A stretch of 64,000 nt of DNA from Poriferisodalis sp965262965 (GCF_965262965.1 NZ_OZ253573.1:248001-312000); one strand, 5' to 3'; shown: positions 15,331 through 25,305, numbered from the stretch's first letter. Notes: generated from the letters alone by a model not told the origin. Program-made: numbers and translations.

Positions 15331-18300
15331 ATGCGTGCGCTGGCTGTGTTCGTGCTGCTGGTCACGGCGCTGGCTGTGGCCACGCCCCTGTCCCAGGCGC
15401 AGACGCCGACGCCGGCGAAGCTGGTGTCGAACGCCGGCCAGACTCATCTTTCAAGCGCCAGCAATGCTTTCCAGGCGCAGAGCTTCACGACTGGGAGCAA
15501 CACCGGCGGATACACGCTGTCCGATGTCCGCATCCATCTGGCCGGTTGGCCTGGGACTGCGACGACGGTGGTCAAGATCCGGAACCACAGTACTAACCAA
15601 CCAGGCAGTGTGGTCGCCACGCTCGCGAACCCGGCCACCCTCACCAAGAATGCGGTTAATACTTTCACGGCGCCGGCGAACACCACTCTTTCGGCGTCGA
15701 CGGTCTACTGGGTGTACGTCAACGACGGTGTCACTGGAACCAGAGTGGCCCTCAATCGAACGGACAGCAACGCTCAGACGGGCCTGACGGGCTGGACCAT
15801 CGCCGATACACGGTTATGGAGGCACAACGAGATCAGCTCTTGGAGTTCGTCGAGCTCGGTGCTGTCGATGGAGCTCCAGGGCTACGCGAACAGCCCGCCC
15901 GCCACCACCACCACGACGACGACCACGACGACCACGACCGCGCCTGCCAACAGGGTGCCGGTGTTCGCGGCTGCTTCGTTGACGCGCAGTGTTGCGGAGA
16001 ACACCGCGGCGAACACGAATGTGGGCCTAGCGGTTCCCGCGGCGACCGACGCAGACTCGGGTGACACGTTGACTTATTCGATGGTGGGCACAGACAGCGC
16101 CTCGTTCAGCTTCGATGCGGCGACGCGGCAGATCAAGACCAGGTCGGGTGTGTCCTATGACTTTGAGACCAAGGCCAGTTATTCGGTGGCGATCAGGGTC
16201 AACGACGGCACGGCCAGCAACACGTTGCCGGTCACTATCAACTTGTCTGATGTGGCTGAGCAGCCGTCGCGGCCTGCGGCGCCGTCGGTGTCGGCGACGT
16301 CGGGTTCGACGACGAGTGTGGACGTGGCCTGGACCGCGCCGGACCGCAACGGGGGCCCTGCGTTGACCGGCTACAGCGTGCAGTATCGGGCCGGTTCGAG
16401 CGGTGTGTTCAGGGCTTGGTCGCATTCGGGGACGTCGGTGTCGGCGACGATCACCGGGCTGACCGCCAACACCAGCTATCAAGTGCAGATACGGGCTCTC
16501 AACGGGGAGACGCCCAGTGCATGGTCGCCGTCGGGCACCGGCCGCACCAACACGCCCGCCAACAGTGCGCCGGTGTTCGCGGCTGCTTCGTTGACGCGCA
16601 GTCTGGCGGAGAACACCGCGGCGAACACGAATGTGGGGGCGGTGGTTCCTGCGGCGACCGACGCCAACAGCGACTCGTTGACGTATTCGATGGAGGGCAC
16701 AGACAGCGTCTCGTTCACTTTCGATGCGGCGACCCGGCGTATCAAAACCAGATCGGGCGTGACCTATGACTTCGAGACCAAGACGAGTTATTCGGTGACG
16801 ATCAAGGCTTCCGACGGCACCGCCAGCGACACGGTGACGGTCACTATCACCTTGACTGATGTGGCCGAGCAGCCGGCGACACCGGCTGCGCCGTCGGTGT
16901 CGGCTACGTCGGGTTCGACGACGAGCCTGGACGTGGCCTGGACCGCGCCGGACCGCAACGGAGGCCCCGCGCTGACCGGCTACAGCGTGCAGTATCGGGC
17001 CGGTTCGAGCGGCGTGTTCAGGGCTTGGTCGCATTCGGGGACGTCGGTGTCTGCGACGATCACCGGGCTGAGCGCCGACACCGGCTATCAAGTGCAGGTA
17101 CGCGCTCTCAACGGGGAGACGCCCAGTGCATGGTCGCCGTCGGGCACGGGCCGCACCAACACGCCCGCCGCCAACAGGGCGCCGATGTTCGGCTTCCTCG
17201 CGCTGGGGCGGGGGGTCAGGGAGAACGCCGCGGCGAACACGAATGTGGGTGGAGGGGTGGTTCCTGCGGCGACCGACGCGGACGGTGACACGTTGACGTA
17301 TTCGATGGAGGGCACAGACAGCGCCTCGTTCACTTTCGATGCGGCGACGCGGCAGATCAAGACCAGGTCGGGTGTGTCTTATGACTTTGAGACCAAGGCC
17401 AGCTATTCGGTGACGATCAAGGCTTCTGACGGGACGGCCAGCGACACGTTGGCGGTCACTATCAACTTGACTGATCTGGCTGAGCAGCCGGCGAGACCGG
17501 CGGCGCCGTCGGTGTCGGCGACGTCGGGTTCGACGACGAGTGTGGACGTGGCCTGGACTGCGCCTGCCCGCAACGGGGGCCCCGCGCTGAGCGGCTACCG
17601 CGTCCAGTATCGGGCGGGCTCCAGCGGTGTGTTCAGGGCCTGGTCGCATTCGGGTACGTCGGTGTCTGCGACGATCACCGGGCTGACCGCCGACACCGGC
17701 TATGAGGTGCAGGTGCGGGCCCTCAACGGGGAGACGCCCAGTGGTTGGTCGCCGTCGGGCACGGGCCGCACCAACTCGCCGACCAACAGTGCGCCGGTGT
17801 TCGCGGCTGCTTCGTTGACGCGCAGCCTCGCGGAGAACACCGCCGCGAACACGAATGTGGGGGCGGCGGTGCCGGCGGCGACCGACGCGGATTCGGGCGA
17901 CACGCTGACTTATTCGATGGAGGGCGCCGACTCCGCCTCGTTCAGCTTCGATGCGGCGACGCGGCGTATCAAGACCAGGTCGGGCGTGGTCTATGACTTT
18001 GAGACCAAGAGCAGCTATTCGGTGACGATCAAGGCTTCCGACGGCACGGCCAGCGACACGGTGCCGGTCACTATCAACTTGACTGACGTGGCTGAGCAGC
18101 CGGCGACACCGGCGGCGCCGACGGTGTCGGCGACGTCGGGTTCGACGACGAGCGTGGAGGTGGCCTGGGGTGCGCCGGGCCGCGACGGGGGCCCCGCGCT
18201 GGTCGGCTACGGCGTGCAGTACCGGGTGGGCTCCGCCGGTGTGTTCAGGTCGTGGTCGCATTCGGGGACGTCTACGTCGGCGACGATCACGGGGCTGAGC

Positions 18301-20310
18301 GCCGGCACCGGCTATGAGGTGCAGGTACGGGCCCTCAACGGGGACACGCCCAGCGGATGGTCGCCGTCGGGCTCGGGCCGCACCAGCGCGCCCGCCAACA
18401 ACTCGCCCGCCGGCAGGCCGCCCGCCGGCAGGGCGCCTGCCGGGGGCGTGCCGTATTTCCCGCCCGACGTCTATGTCGGCGGCGGCGGGCCCGGTCCGAG
18501 CACTGTGGACTATGAGTGGACGGTGAGCCACGACATCGAGGGCCTCGACGGGGGCCATGACGAGCCGACGGGCTCGTGGTCCGACGGGGTCACTTTGTGG
18601 ATCGTCGACGACGGCTCCGGCGCGGACAACGAGGTGTACGCCTATGGCCTGGCCATGGGCGAGCGGGTCGAGGGGAGCGAGTTCGTGCTCGACGACGCGA
18701 ACCGCGCCCCTCGCGGCTTGTGGTCCCGGACGGGGATTGCCTGGGTGTCCGACAGCGGCCGGGACCGTGTCTTTGTCTATGACCTCGACAGCGGCGACCG
18801 CCTCGCCGAGCGCGAGATCGCGTTGGATCAGGCCAACGGCGATGTCCGCGGCATCTGGTCCGACGGCGGGACCTTGTGGGTGCTGGACCGCGCGCGGGCG
18901 CTTTTCGCCTACGACCTGGCGGGCGGGCATCTGCTCGCGCACCACCTGCTCGACAGCGCCAACAGCGACCCCCGCGACCTGTGGTCCGACGGTGTCACTG
19001 TCTGGGTCTCCGATCATGGCGCCGAGCGTCTGTTCGCCTACCGGCTGCCCGCCCGCGCGCAGGCCGACAGCGGCGAGCCGCGGCTGCTCGAGCGTGTCCC
19101 TCGTGAGGAGTTCGGGGAGCTTTCCGGCGCCGGCAACAGCAGTCCTAGCGGGATCTGGTCCGACGGCGACGTCATGTACGTGGTCGACGACAGGGACCGC
19201 CGCGTCTACACCTACAACATGCCCGACGCCATCGACGCGCGCCTCGCCGCGCTCTGGCTCAGCGGCGTCGACTTCGGCGGGTTCGACCGCGACCGCACCG
19301 GCTATGTCGCCGTCGCCGGGCAGGGCGTGACCGAGACCGTCGTGACCGCCGAAGCGGCACAGCGCCGCGCCGATGTCGAGATCAAGCCCGGCGACAGCGA
19401 CGCCGCCGACGGCCACCAGGTCGCGCTCGGCGGCCTCGCGGCGATCACCGTCACGGTGACCTCCGCCGACGCCAGCCGCACCAAGACCTACCGTGTGGCC
19501 TTCTTCGCTGTGCCCGCGGACGTCGACGCGCCCGGGCTGCACCTGGCCGGCGCACACCCGTGGGTGGCATCGGACTGCTCCGGCGACGTGCCGATCGTGG
19601 TGGCCTCCGACGCCGACGCGCAGTCGGACATCTACTCAGCAGTCACCCTGGCAGGGATCATCGGCACGGACTGCATAGTGCTCGCCGGCGCCCGCGAAGC
19701 GTCCATGCCCCAAAGCCAAGCGACGCGGCTCGCCGCAGCAGCACACGGCGGCTACGTCGTCGGCGGCCCAGCAGCAGTGCCCCCCGCCAAGCTCGGTGAC
19801 CGCGATATGTCACGAATCTGGGGCGGCAACCGGTGGTCGACTGCGCAGAAGGTCGGCGATCAAGCGATCCGACTGGCCGGAGGCACTCCCGCGGAGGCGT
19901 CTGCTGCCCAACCCGCGCCGCTGCCCGCGGACGTCGGCGCGCCCGGGCTGCACCTGGCCGGCGCACACCCATGGGTGGCGTCGGACTGCTCCGGCGACAC
20001 GCCCATCGTGGTGGCTTCGGATGCCATGGCACAATCGGACATCTACTCAGCAGTCACCCTCGCACGCATCATCGGCACCGACTGCGTGATACTGGCCGGC
20101 GCACGCGAAGCGGCCATGCCCCACAGCCAAGCGACACGGCTGGCCGCAGCAGCACCACACGGCGGCTATGTCGTCGGCGGCCCAACAGCAGTGCCCGCCG
20201 CCAAAATCGCCGACCGCCACAACATCACCCGCATCGCCGGCCCGAACCGCTGGCAAACCGCCCAAAAAGTCGGACACCAAGCACGCACACTCACCAACAG
20301 CACCCAATAA
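15331..20310 (+). CDS. Large secreted cadherin/fibronectin-III repeat protein with C-terminal cell-wall-binding-like repeats
   Basis: A 1,659-residue probable surface adhesin. From ATG 15331 it has a signal peptide (MRALAVFVLLVTALAVA), then a jelly-roll-like domain (HLSSASNAFQAQSFTTG, a choice-of-anchor-R type) and a threonine-rich linker. Four 204-residue repeats follow, each a cadherin-like plus a fibronectin-III domain. Next come a Pro/Gly spacer, a propeller-like region with repeated WSDG blocks (GIWSDGGTLWVLDRA), and a cadherin-like beta-sandwich near codons 1305-1395. The end is two roughly 130-residue repeats resembling cell-wall-binding repeat 2 (QSDIYSAVTLAGIIGTDC, then GGYVVGGP). 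GTG 15286 is an alternative start but puts 15 residues before the signal peptide. No membrane anchor or LPxTG is present. Ligands are unknown. Confidence 0.85.
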   Translation: MRALAVFVLLVTALAVATPLSQAQTPTPAKLVSNAGQTHLSSASNAFQAQSFTTGSNTGGYTLSDVRIHLAGWPGTATTVVKIRNHSTNQPGSVVATLANPATLTKNAVNTFTAPANTTLSASTVYWVYVNDGVTGTRVALNRTDSNAQTGLTGWTIADTRLWRHNEISSWSSSSSVLSMELQGYANSPPATTTTTTTTTTTTAPANRVPVFAAASLTRSVAENTAANTNVGLAVPAATDADSGDTLTYSMVGTDSASFSFDAATRQIKTRSGVSYDFETKASYSVAIRVNDGTASNTLPVTINLSDVAEQPSRPAAPSVSATSGSTTSVDVAWTAPDRNGGPALTGYSVQYRAGSSGVFRAWSHSGTSVSATITGLTANTSYQVQIRALNGETPSAWSPSGTGRTNTPANSAPVFAAASLTRSLAENTAANTNVGAVVPAATDANSDSLTYSMEGTDSVSFTFDAATRRIKTRSGVTYDFETKTSYSVTIKASDGTASDTVTVTITLTDVAEQPATPAAPSVSATSGSTTSLDVAWTAPDRNGGPALTGYSVQYRAGSSGVFRAWSHSGTSVSATITGLSADTGYQVQVRALNGETPSAWSPSGTGRTNTPAANRAPMFGFLALGRGVRENAAANTNVGGGVVPAATDADGDTLTYSMEGTDSASFTFDAATRQIKTRSGVSYDFETKASYSVTIKASDGTASDTLAVTINLTDLAEQPARPAAPSVSATSGSTTSVDVAWTAPARNGGPALSGYRVQYRAGSSGVFRAWSHSGTSVSATITGLTADTGYEVQVRALNGETPSGWSPSGTGRTNSPTNSAPVFAAASLTRSLAENTAANTNVGAAVPAATDADSGDTLTYSMEGADSASFSFDAATRRIKTRSGVVYDFETKSSYSVTIKASDGTASDTVPVTINLTDVAEQPATPAAPTVSATSGSTTSVEVAWGAPGRDGGPALVGYGVQYRVGSAGVFRSWSHSGTSTSATITGLSAGTGYEVQVRALNGDTPSGWSPSGSGRTSAPANNSPAGRPPAGRAPAGGVPYFPPDVYVGGGGPGPSTVDYEWTVSHDIEGLDGGHDEPTGSWSDGVTLWIVDDGSGADNEVYAYGLAMGERVEGSEFVLDDANRAPRGLWSRTGIAWVSDSGRDRVFVYDLDSGDRLAEREIALDQANGDVRGIWSDGGTLWVLDRARALFAYDLAGGHLLAHHLLDSANSDPRDLWSDGVTVWVSDHGAERLFAYRLPARAQADSGEPRLLERVPREEFGELSGAGNSSPSGIWSDGDVMYVVDDRDRRVYTYNMPDAIDARLAALWLSGVDFGGFDRDRTGYVAVAGQGVTETVVTAEAAQRRADVEIKPGDSDAADGHQVALGGLAAITVTVTSADASRTKTYRVAFFAVPADVDAPGLHLAGAHPWVASDCSGDVPIVVASDADAQSDIYSAVTLAGIIGTDCIVLAGAREASMPQSQATRLAAAAHGGYVVGGPAAVPPAKLGDRDMSRIWGGNRWSTAQKVGDQAIRLAGGTPAEASAAQPAPLPADVGAPGLHLAGAHPWVASDCSGDTPIVVASDAMAQSDIYSAVTLARIIGTDCVILAGAREAAMPHSQATRLAAAAPHGGYVVGGPTAVPAAKIADRHNITRIAGPNRWQTAQKVGHQARTLTNSTQ
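15949..18396 (+). repeat. Four tandem 612-bp repeats
   Basis: Units begin at 15949, 16561, 17173 and 17785 and end at 18396, each exactly 612 bp (204 codons). Every unit encodes one cadherin-like domain (TLTYSMEGTDS, YDFETK) and one fibronectin-III domain (GGPALTGYSVQYRAGSSG, WSPSGTGRTN). DNA identity between units is high, which points to recent duplication or gene conversion. Confidence 0.9.
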
Positions 20311-20557
20311 ACCGCCGTCACAGCCGCACAGGAACACCCCAGTGCACCGCGCACCGACGCCACGCCGGCCTGGACCGGGTTTCCCGGCTTGAAATCTTGT
20401 CAGGGAGCGTACGCCAGCATCACGATTCGCTCTGAGGCCGATGCGGCACCGTCGAATCTCGCGGCTTCAGCTCGGACACGGTTCGAGCTGCTGGGCGGCG
20501 TGGAACTGTCGTTGTCCCCACGTGAGCCGATGCGCGAAATGTTGCTTTGAGGGCAGC
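20311..20557 (+). other. Gap after the adhesin gene
   Basis: About 250 bp between the adhesin stop and the end of the RES remnant on the other strand. No gene, terminator hairpin with a U-run or RNA was recognised. Confidence 0.4.
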
Positions 20558-21170
20558 TCAGTCTTCGACATGCAGACCCAACGCCACGGCAAGTTCGGTC
20601 ACGAAGGCCAAGCCGTTGCCGACGCTGAGGTCTGCGTGAACGATGTCTGTGTTGAACCAGTCGTGGCCTCGTCCGTCGCTGTCGTAGATGATTGCCGTAT
20701 GCCCAGCTTGTTCGACGATGGCCAGCAGTATCCGCATCGGCTCACGTGCGCGGTCAGCGGCGACTTCAACTTGTCGTGAGTGCCAGATGAATCCGGCGGC
20801 CGGTTGCCCGCCGATCGATGCCCGAGTCCGCTGCTGCGCCCATCTGCGTGCGCACCCACAGTGCTGTGGGGGACCGGCAATGAGCTGCTCACGCCCGATC
20901 CCGTAGTGGTCGAGTTGGTCGTCGCGTAGGTCTATGACGCGAAGGCCTGTCAGGCATGTGACACGGCGCAGGCATCGACCACGCAGATCTGTGCGCCGAA
21001 TGGTTGCAGTTGCACCCCCAGACATCGTGCAAGGCGCTCTCCAGCAGCGCACCTACGTGGTTCTGTGCCAGATAGACGTGGGGGATCGGCTGGCCGTCGG
21101 TGACGGGAAGTGGGCTGAATCGGCTGTCGCCGACCCCTGTGCTGTTGAAGACCTCGGCGTGGCGCGACAC
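20558..21170 (-). pseudogene. RES-domain toxin, frameshifted
   Basis: Two minus-strand frames together encode a RES-domain protein, a toxin family that degrades NAD+. The first frame carries DSRFSPLPVTDGQPIPHVYL and ALLESALHDVWG. Near 21000 the sense continues in another frame with RRVTCLTGLRVIDLRDD, PAAGFIWHSRQ and a C-terminal GNGLAFVTELAVALGL. The arginine, serine and glutamate-type positions expected in RES proteins are partly visible (RFSP, E in LLES). The frameshift would prevent a full product. An equally damaged antitoxin-like gene lies upstream. Confidence 0.65.
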
Positions 21171-21467
21171 GTTGAACCACGATGTCCCAGCCGGTCATCC
21201 CAGCGTCTTGCAGGACAGAGATCACCGGCTGCCAGTATGCACGGAACTCAAGTGCCTCATCGAGCAGGACCGCCGGAATGTGAGTCCCGCCGTTCACTGT
21301 GACGGCCAGCACTTCGCCTCGCTTGCCGGACCGCTGGATCTGTTTGTGCACGGTGTTCACAGGCCGCCCATGCGCTGGGCGAGTTGCTTGACAGTGAATG
21401 CCCCGCTGTCGAGCAAGCTCTGTCGAGCGGCATGCACACGGTGGGCGTTGAGGATGCCGGCTTCCAT
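21171..21467 (-). pseudogene. Antitoxin of the RES system, frameshifted
   Basis: ATG 21467 opens MEAGILNAHRVHAARQSLLD with a helix-turn-helix-like TVKQLAQRMGG and stops at 21357. The sense continues in the adjacent frame with NTVHKQIQRSGKRGEVLAV, IPAVLLDEALEFRAYW and VISVLQDAGMTGWDIV. The order of DNA-binding part followed by a PAxxxDExLxPRP-like block matches antitoxins found directly upstream of RES toxins. It is a decayed pair with the RES remnant. Confidence 0.5.
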
Positions 21468-21554
21468 GTTGGGTCACAGATACCGAAGCACTATTGGTGA
21501 CAGCTATGACACACGATGCGGCGCTCGGAGGTCGATGTGCTTGTTACCGAGTGG

Positions 21555-21698
21555 CTATGGCTCGCGGAGCGGATCGTCGTAGGTGAGCAGTTCGACGGCG
21601 CTGACGGCCGTGATGTGCACGTCGAGGGCGAACCGGTGGGTGCCCGCATGGACGACGTAGAGGTGGTTGAGGTCCAAGTCGGTCAGGGCGCTGCGCAT
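21555..21698 (-). pseudogene. C-terminal scrap of an ATPase-like protein
   Basis: A 47-codon minus frame (LNHLYVVHAGTHRFALDV, then ITAVSAVELL and a TAG stop) resembles the last strands of AAA/DUF4143-type ATP-binding proteins. The resemblance is by eye and weak. If correct, it is a second scrap of that family on the opposite side of the adhesin gene and on the opposite strand from the fragment at 14700-15107. Confidence 0.35.
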
Positions 21699-21738
21699 CG
21701 AGCGAGTCACCGAGCGACGGCGAACTCCATCGGGACTG

Positions 21739-22660
21739 TCAGAAACTCGAGCCTTCGTCTTTTTGTGGGATTGGGGCTGCTGGGCTCGGCGGGGTTCGTG
21801 TCAGGAGGAGTCCGCGGGCTTCGAAGTTGGTGTAGTTGGTGATGCCGTGGGCTTTGCGGCGCAGGACTTGGAGCAGGTTGTTGGTTCGGTCGATGCGGCC
21901 GTTGGGGCGCCGTCCCGTTTGGTGCCAGTCGAGGATCTGGTGGTGCCATGCGAGGAAGGTGTCGACGGTGTCGCTGAACTCGGGGATCTGCGCGGTGCGG
22001 TAGATGTCCGCGAACCGGTCGAGTGCTTCGAGGGCGCCTTTGCGCTCGGCGGCGTCGAGCTTGTCGGGCCGGCGCGTCAGCAAGAACCGCGCCCCGAACA
22101 CTTCGGGGTCGAACGCCGGCTCGGAGCCCTCGGGGCGGCGCTGCACGTCGCGGCGCACTGCTGTGAGCCCCGCCGGCGAACCATCTGATCACGTGGAACC
22201 TGTCCAGCACATGGCGGGCGTGGCCGAGGCGCACTTCGATGGCTGCCTTGTACGCCGCCGAGCCGTCGCACACCACGACCTTCACGCCACGGCACCATTT
22301 GTGCCCCTGAGCAGCCAAAACCCCCGACAGCGCCTGGGCGCTGCGGTGGGGCGCCATGGCGAGCACCTCGCCGGCGTCGCGGTTCGCCAGCACCGTCACG
22401 TACCGGTGCCGTTCGCGGATCGAGGTCCCCGTCCACCACCAGCACCCGGCACCTCTGGCGCTGCGGCGGCCGGCGACCAGGCCTGCCCAGGCCACCACCA
22501 GCGCGTTGGCCAGCCTCCAGCTCAGCGCGTGGCGGCGAGCTGCGGCGTTGACCGTCATCGCCCGCGCGTCGGCCACCAGCCGCTCAGGCGCGTCGACGAC
22601 CACCCCCAGCACTCTGACGCGCGGCAGCCACAGCCGCACCGACACAACATCACGCCTCAT
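21739..22660 (-). pseudogene. ISL3-type transposase, frameshifted (copy 2)
   Basis: Same gene as in copy 1 but with different lesions. The N-terminal part and the DDE core up to HVIRWFAGG are in one frame, because a one-base loss near 22460 compensates the upstream shift. A change near 22180 then breaks the frame before RRDVQRRPEGSEPAFDPEVFG, and the C-terminal third is in another frame, ending at 21739. Both copies share the short form lacking the zinc-finger-like region, so the shortening is older than the duplication. Confidence 0.72.
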
Positions 22661-22768
22661 CGACGCCCTCCAAGGTACGGCGTTGTCTCAAACATCGATC
22701 CCCCCAGGGCCTCGACCCCTACAAACGGACCCTCAACCCACCCTCAACCCACAAAACGACGAAGGGCC
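21749..22768 (-). mobile_element. ISL3-family-like insertion element, copy 2
   Basis: A near-identical, same-orientation copy of the element at 13130-14136. The left terminal repeat is the same; near the right end CCCTCAACCCA is duplicated, making this copy 13 bp longer overall. No target duplication is seen (AGAAACTC on the left, GAGATGGG on the right). The two copies bracket 7.6 kb containing the adhesin, which gives the arrangement of a composite transposon. Confidence 0.75.
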
Positions 22769-22771
22769 GAG

Positions 22772-23035
22772 ATGGGTCAATCGAGGCGGACGACCCGCAA
22801 GCTCGGTTTCGCGGATTCCGTCACCGAAGCGATCGAGCGCTTCTACAGCACGACGTTGCAGCGTTTACGGAAAGTGGCCCCGCCGGCACCCAAGGCATTG
22901 CCTAGCCATCCGGGGCCGCCACTCGCTGGGGACGGACCGGAGGGGGCTGTCGATGCGGGCCAACAAGAAGTGTCGAGGAGTGTCGACGATACGGCCGAGC
23001 GCGTTGTGCGTCGGGAACGGCCCGAAGTGGACTAG
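22772..23035 (+). CDS. Hypothetical protein, 87 residues
   Basis: A short frame starting four bases after the IS end (MGQSRRTTRKLGFADSVTEA, then AIERFYSTTLQRLRKVAPP). It is basic and probably helical, and no family is recognised. It could be the stranded 3' part of a gene cut by the IS rather than an expressed gene. The remaining 120 bp up to the Fic remnant show no feature. Confidence 0.25.
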   Translation: MGQSRRTTRKLGFADSVTEAIERFYSTTLQRLRKVAPPAPKALPSHPGPPLAGDGPEGAVDAGQQEVSRSVDDTAERVVRRERPEVD

Positions 23036-23155
23036 CGCCACCTCAGCGCCAGTCCTAGGCCGCCCTTCCAGGGCGAACCGTAGAGATCCTGGCGATGCCA
23101 CGCAGCGTTCCGGAATTGGTGGTGATTCGGAAGACTGTCAGCGCAACCTTCCGAA

Positions 23156-23937
23156 ATGGCCGCAGTTTCGGAAGGCTCTCCCGGGCGATTCGTTTCTGCT
23201 GAGTGGAACGGCCGCCCGGTCGAGGCGTGGGTGCCCGCACCGCTGTCGGAACGCGATCTCTCGCTGACGGCATCTGACGCTCGTGCGGCGGAGCGCGCCG
23301 TCGCAACGCTTCGAGCCGCCGACAGTCGGCTGCCAGCTACTTGGGAAGTGCACGCACGCTTGCTTCTGCGCCACCAAGGCATCGCTTCTTCGGGTATCGA
23401 GGGTCTGCGCGAACCAGTCGAGTCGGTGCTTGTCGCCGAGCGAATCGGTGGTGGAGACCCGGTTGGCTGGATTGCCGACAATCTCGCTGTCATCGGCGCA
23501 GCGCTCGACGGTGCCAATCAGCACGGCCATTGCCTGCGATCCCGGTGGATACTTGTCGGGTCTGCGACTGTTCGAAGAAGGCCAAGTCGGCTCATGGGTT
23601 CGATGGTTCACAGAAATCGCTGAACGCGCCGCTCGTACGACCACCGACATCGTGCAACAGACCGAGGAAGTGTGGCGGCGATGGGCGGTTGCTGCCGCAG
23701 GTCTTCGGGGCCGACAGCACTGCGCTGGCACTGTTGCCGTTGCTGCCTGGATACCTGGTGCTGTGCGCGTCCGATGCCGCTGAACTGCTTGACGTGAGCG
23801 AGAGGTCAGGCCGCTCGGCCCTCGATTCGTTGGCCCAGCGTGGCATCGTCAAGCCGATACACGTCGAGACGGGCAGGATTGGGCGTAGTCGACATTGGTT
23901 CGCAGCGAGCGACCCGCTTGAGATTTGGGCATCCTGA
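23156..23937 (+). pseudogene. Fic-family protein remnant
   Basis: Three plus-strand frames add up to a Fic protein without its catalytic centre. The first frame (23156-23530) has the N-terminal helices, including RLLLRHQGIASSGIEGLRE and GWIADNLAVIGAAL. The second has RLFEEGQVGSWVRWFTEIAE and TTTDIVQQTEEVWRRW. The third has a winged-helix tail, CASDAAELLDVSERSGRSAL and RIGRSRHWFAAS. The HPFxxGNGRxxR motif that transfers AMP or related groups is missing between the first two parts. It is a dead toxin-type gene with an internal deletion and frameshifts. Confidence 0.7.
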
Positions 23938-23949
23938 TCTGCCGAGATC

Positions 23950-25251
23950 ATGATTGCCGACGAGACTGAGCTGAGCGCCCCGCGCCGCAAGCTGTCTGGG
24001 CTCGCGGCCGTGGGCCTGATGGCGCTTCTTGCAGGAGTGGCTCAGTCGTTCGGGCGTTTCACCTACGGGGTGCTGCTGCCGGCGATTCGCGATGACCTCG
24101 GTTTGTCGAACACCGTGGCCGGATCGCTGGCGACAGTCAACTTGGCTGCGTATCTCATCGGCTCTTTGGTCGTCGCGGCGGCCACAAGCCGCTTCCGGCT
24201 GTTGGCCGTCATGCGAATCGGCATGGTGCTCGCGGTCACTGGCCAGTTGCTGGCAGCCGTCGCTGCGGGCGCAGCGGCCCTGGGGCTCGGGCTGTTCATG
24301 ATGGGCCTCGGCGGAGCCTTGACCTGGATCCCTGCCCCCGTCGTCGCGTCGGACGCAATGGCGCCAGGCAAGCGGGCGTACGCCATTGGAGTGCTCGGCG
24401 CAGGCATGGGCCTCGGAGTCGTCTTCGCCGGCCAGTTCGCCGGATTCGTGCGCTCCACCATGGGAGACGCGTCCTGGCGAAACGTATACGTCGCGCAATT
24501 CCTCATTGCTGTTGTGGTGGCCACAGCGGTGTTGCTGTTGATCGGTCATCACCAGGGCCGCCCATCCTCGAAAGCCGGCATCGGCGGGTTCAGCGCGCTT
24601 CGGCGCATGCGGGGCTGGGTGCCCCTGGTGTGCGCCTTTTCTTCGTTCGGGTTCTTGTATCTGCTGGTGGTCGCGTTCTTGACGACGCGGCTCGAGGACG
24701 ACAGCGGCTGGACGAGTGCGCAGGCGTCATTCGCGTTCACGCTGCTCGGTGTTGCAATGGTTTTCGGCGGCCCGGTGTTCATCGCGTTCGCGAGCCGCTT
24801 CGGACCGCGCCCCACGGTGGCGTTCGCATTCGCTGCCTGGGCGGTCGTCACCATCGCGATCCTGCCCGGGTGGTTCGCGCCGACATTGGCAGCATCGGTC
24901 GCGATCGGCCTGCTGTTCGCGGCCATGCCGACGATCCTCACGCTTTATGTCGTCAACAACACCACCACTGACGACTACGGGCCGTCGTTCGCGGCGGTAA
25001 CGCTCGCGTTCGGCGTCACCCAGATGATCGCGCCTCAGTTGGGCGGATACATGGCTGACGCGACAGGGTCGTTCACATGGGTGTTCCTGCTGTCGGCGGC
25101 TCTCGCCGTCGTCGGACTCGGCGCCGCGCTCCGGCTGCCCGGCCCGGCCCGTCCCGACTTCGCACCCACGCCTGCACCCGCGCTGGAGGCCGACTGGCGC
25201 AAGATCAACATGACCTACGTCGTCACGCCTGCAGATGCAGCTGCTCACTGA
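23950..25251 (+). CDS. MFS transporter (YbfB/YjiJ-like), second copy
   Basis: A 433-residue permease with twelve predicted membrane segments. The first segment is GVAQSFGRFTYGVLLPAIRD, followed by the conserved LGLSNTVAGSLATVNLAAYL. It shares the QSFGRFTY block with the transporter at 4524-5825 and belongs to the same subfamily. The C-terminus ends in a cytoplasmic tail of about 40 residues. The substrate is unknown. The gene starts 13 nt after the Fic remnant and marks the return to intact genes. Confidence 0.85.
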   Translation: MIADETELSAPRRKLSGLAAVGLMALLAGVAQSFGRFTYGVLLPAIRDDLGLSNTVAGSLATVNLAAYLIGSLVVAAATSRFRLLAVMRIGMVLAVTGQLLAAVAAGAAALGLGLFMMGLGGALTWIPAPVVASDAMAPGKRAYAIGVLGAGMGLGVVFAGQFAGFVRSTMGDASWRNVYVAQFLIAVVVATAVLLLIGHHQGRPSSKAGIGGFSALRRMRGWVPLVCAFSSFGFLYLLVVAFLTTRLEDDSGWTSAQASFAFTLLGVAMVFGGPVFIAFASRFGPRPTVAFAFAAWAVVTIAILPGWFAPTLAASVAIGLLFAAMPTILTLYVVNNTTTDDYGPSFAAVTLAFGVTQMIAPQLGGYMADATGSFTWVFLLSAALAVVGLGAALRLPGPARPDFAPTPAPALEADWRKINMTYVVTPADAAAH

Positions 25252-25305
25252 GGGACATGCCGGCCCGAGGACGCGATCGCGCCGAACGACCGGTCGTGGA
25301 CGTCT

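Noticed and set aside
15949..18396. Repeat array considered as CRISPR
   Set aside because: Units are 612 bp of coding sequence with no short repeats and unique spacers. The 71-bp and 27-bp repeats elsewhere also lack spacers, and no cas genes are present.
16027..19557. Very long (1,176-codon) open frame antisense to the adhesin
   Set aside because: It is the mirror of the high-GC repeated coding sequence; its product is low-complexity Arg/His/Gly with no domain, while the plus frame has clear cadherin and FN3 domains.
22865..23101. Minus-strand 78-codon frame near the Fic remnant (VALVHFGPFPTHNALGRI)
   Set aside because: No family is recognised, it overlaps another weak frame, and it has no ribosome site; not enough support for a gene.
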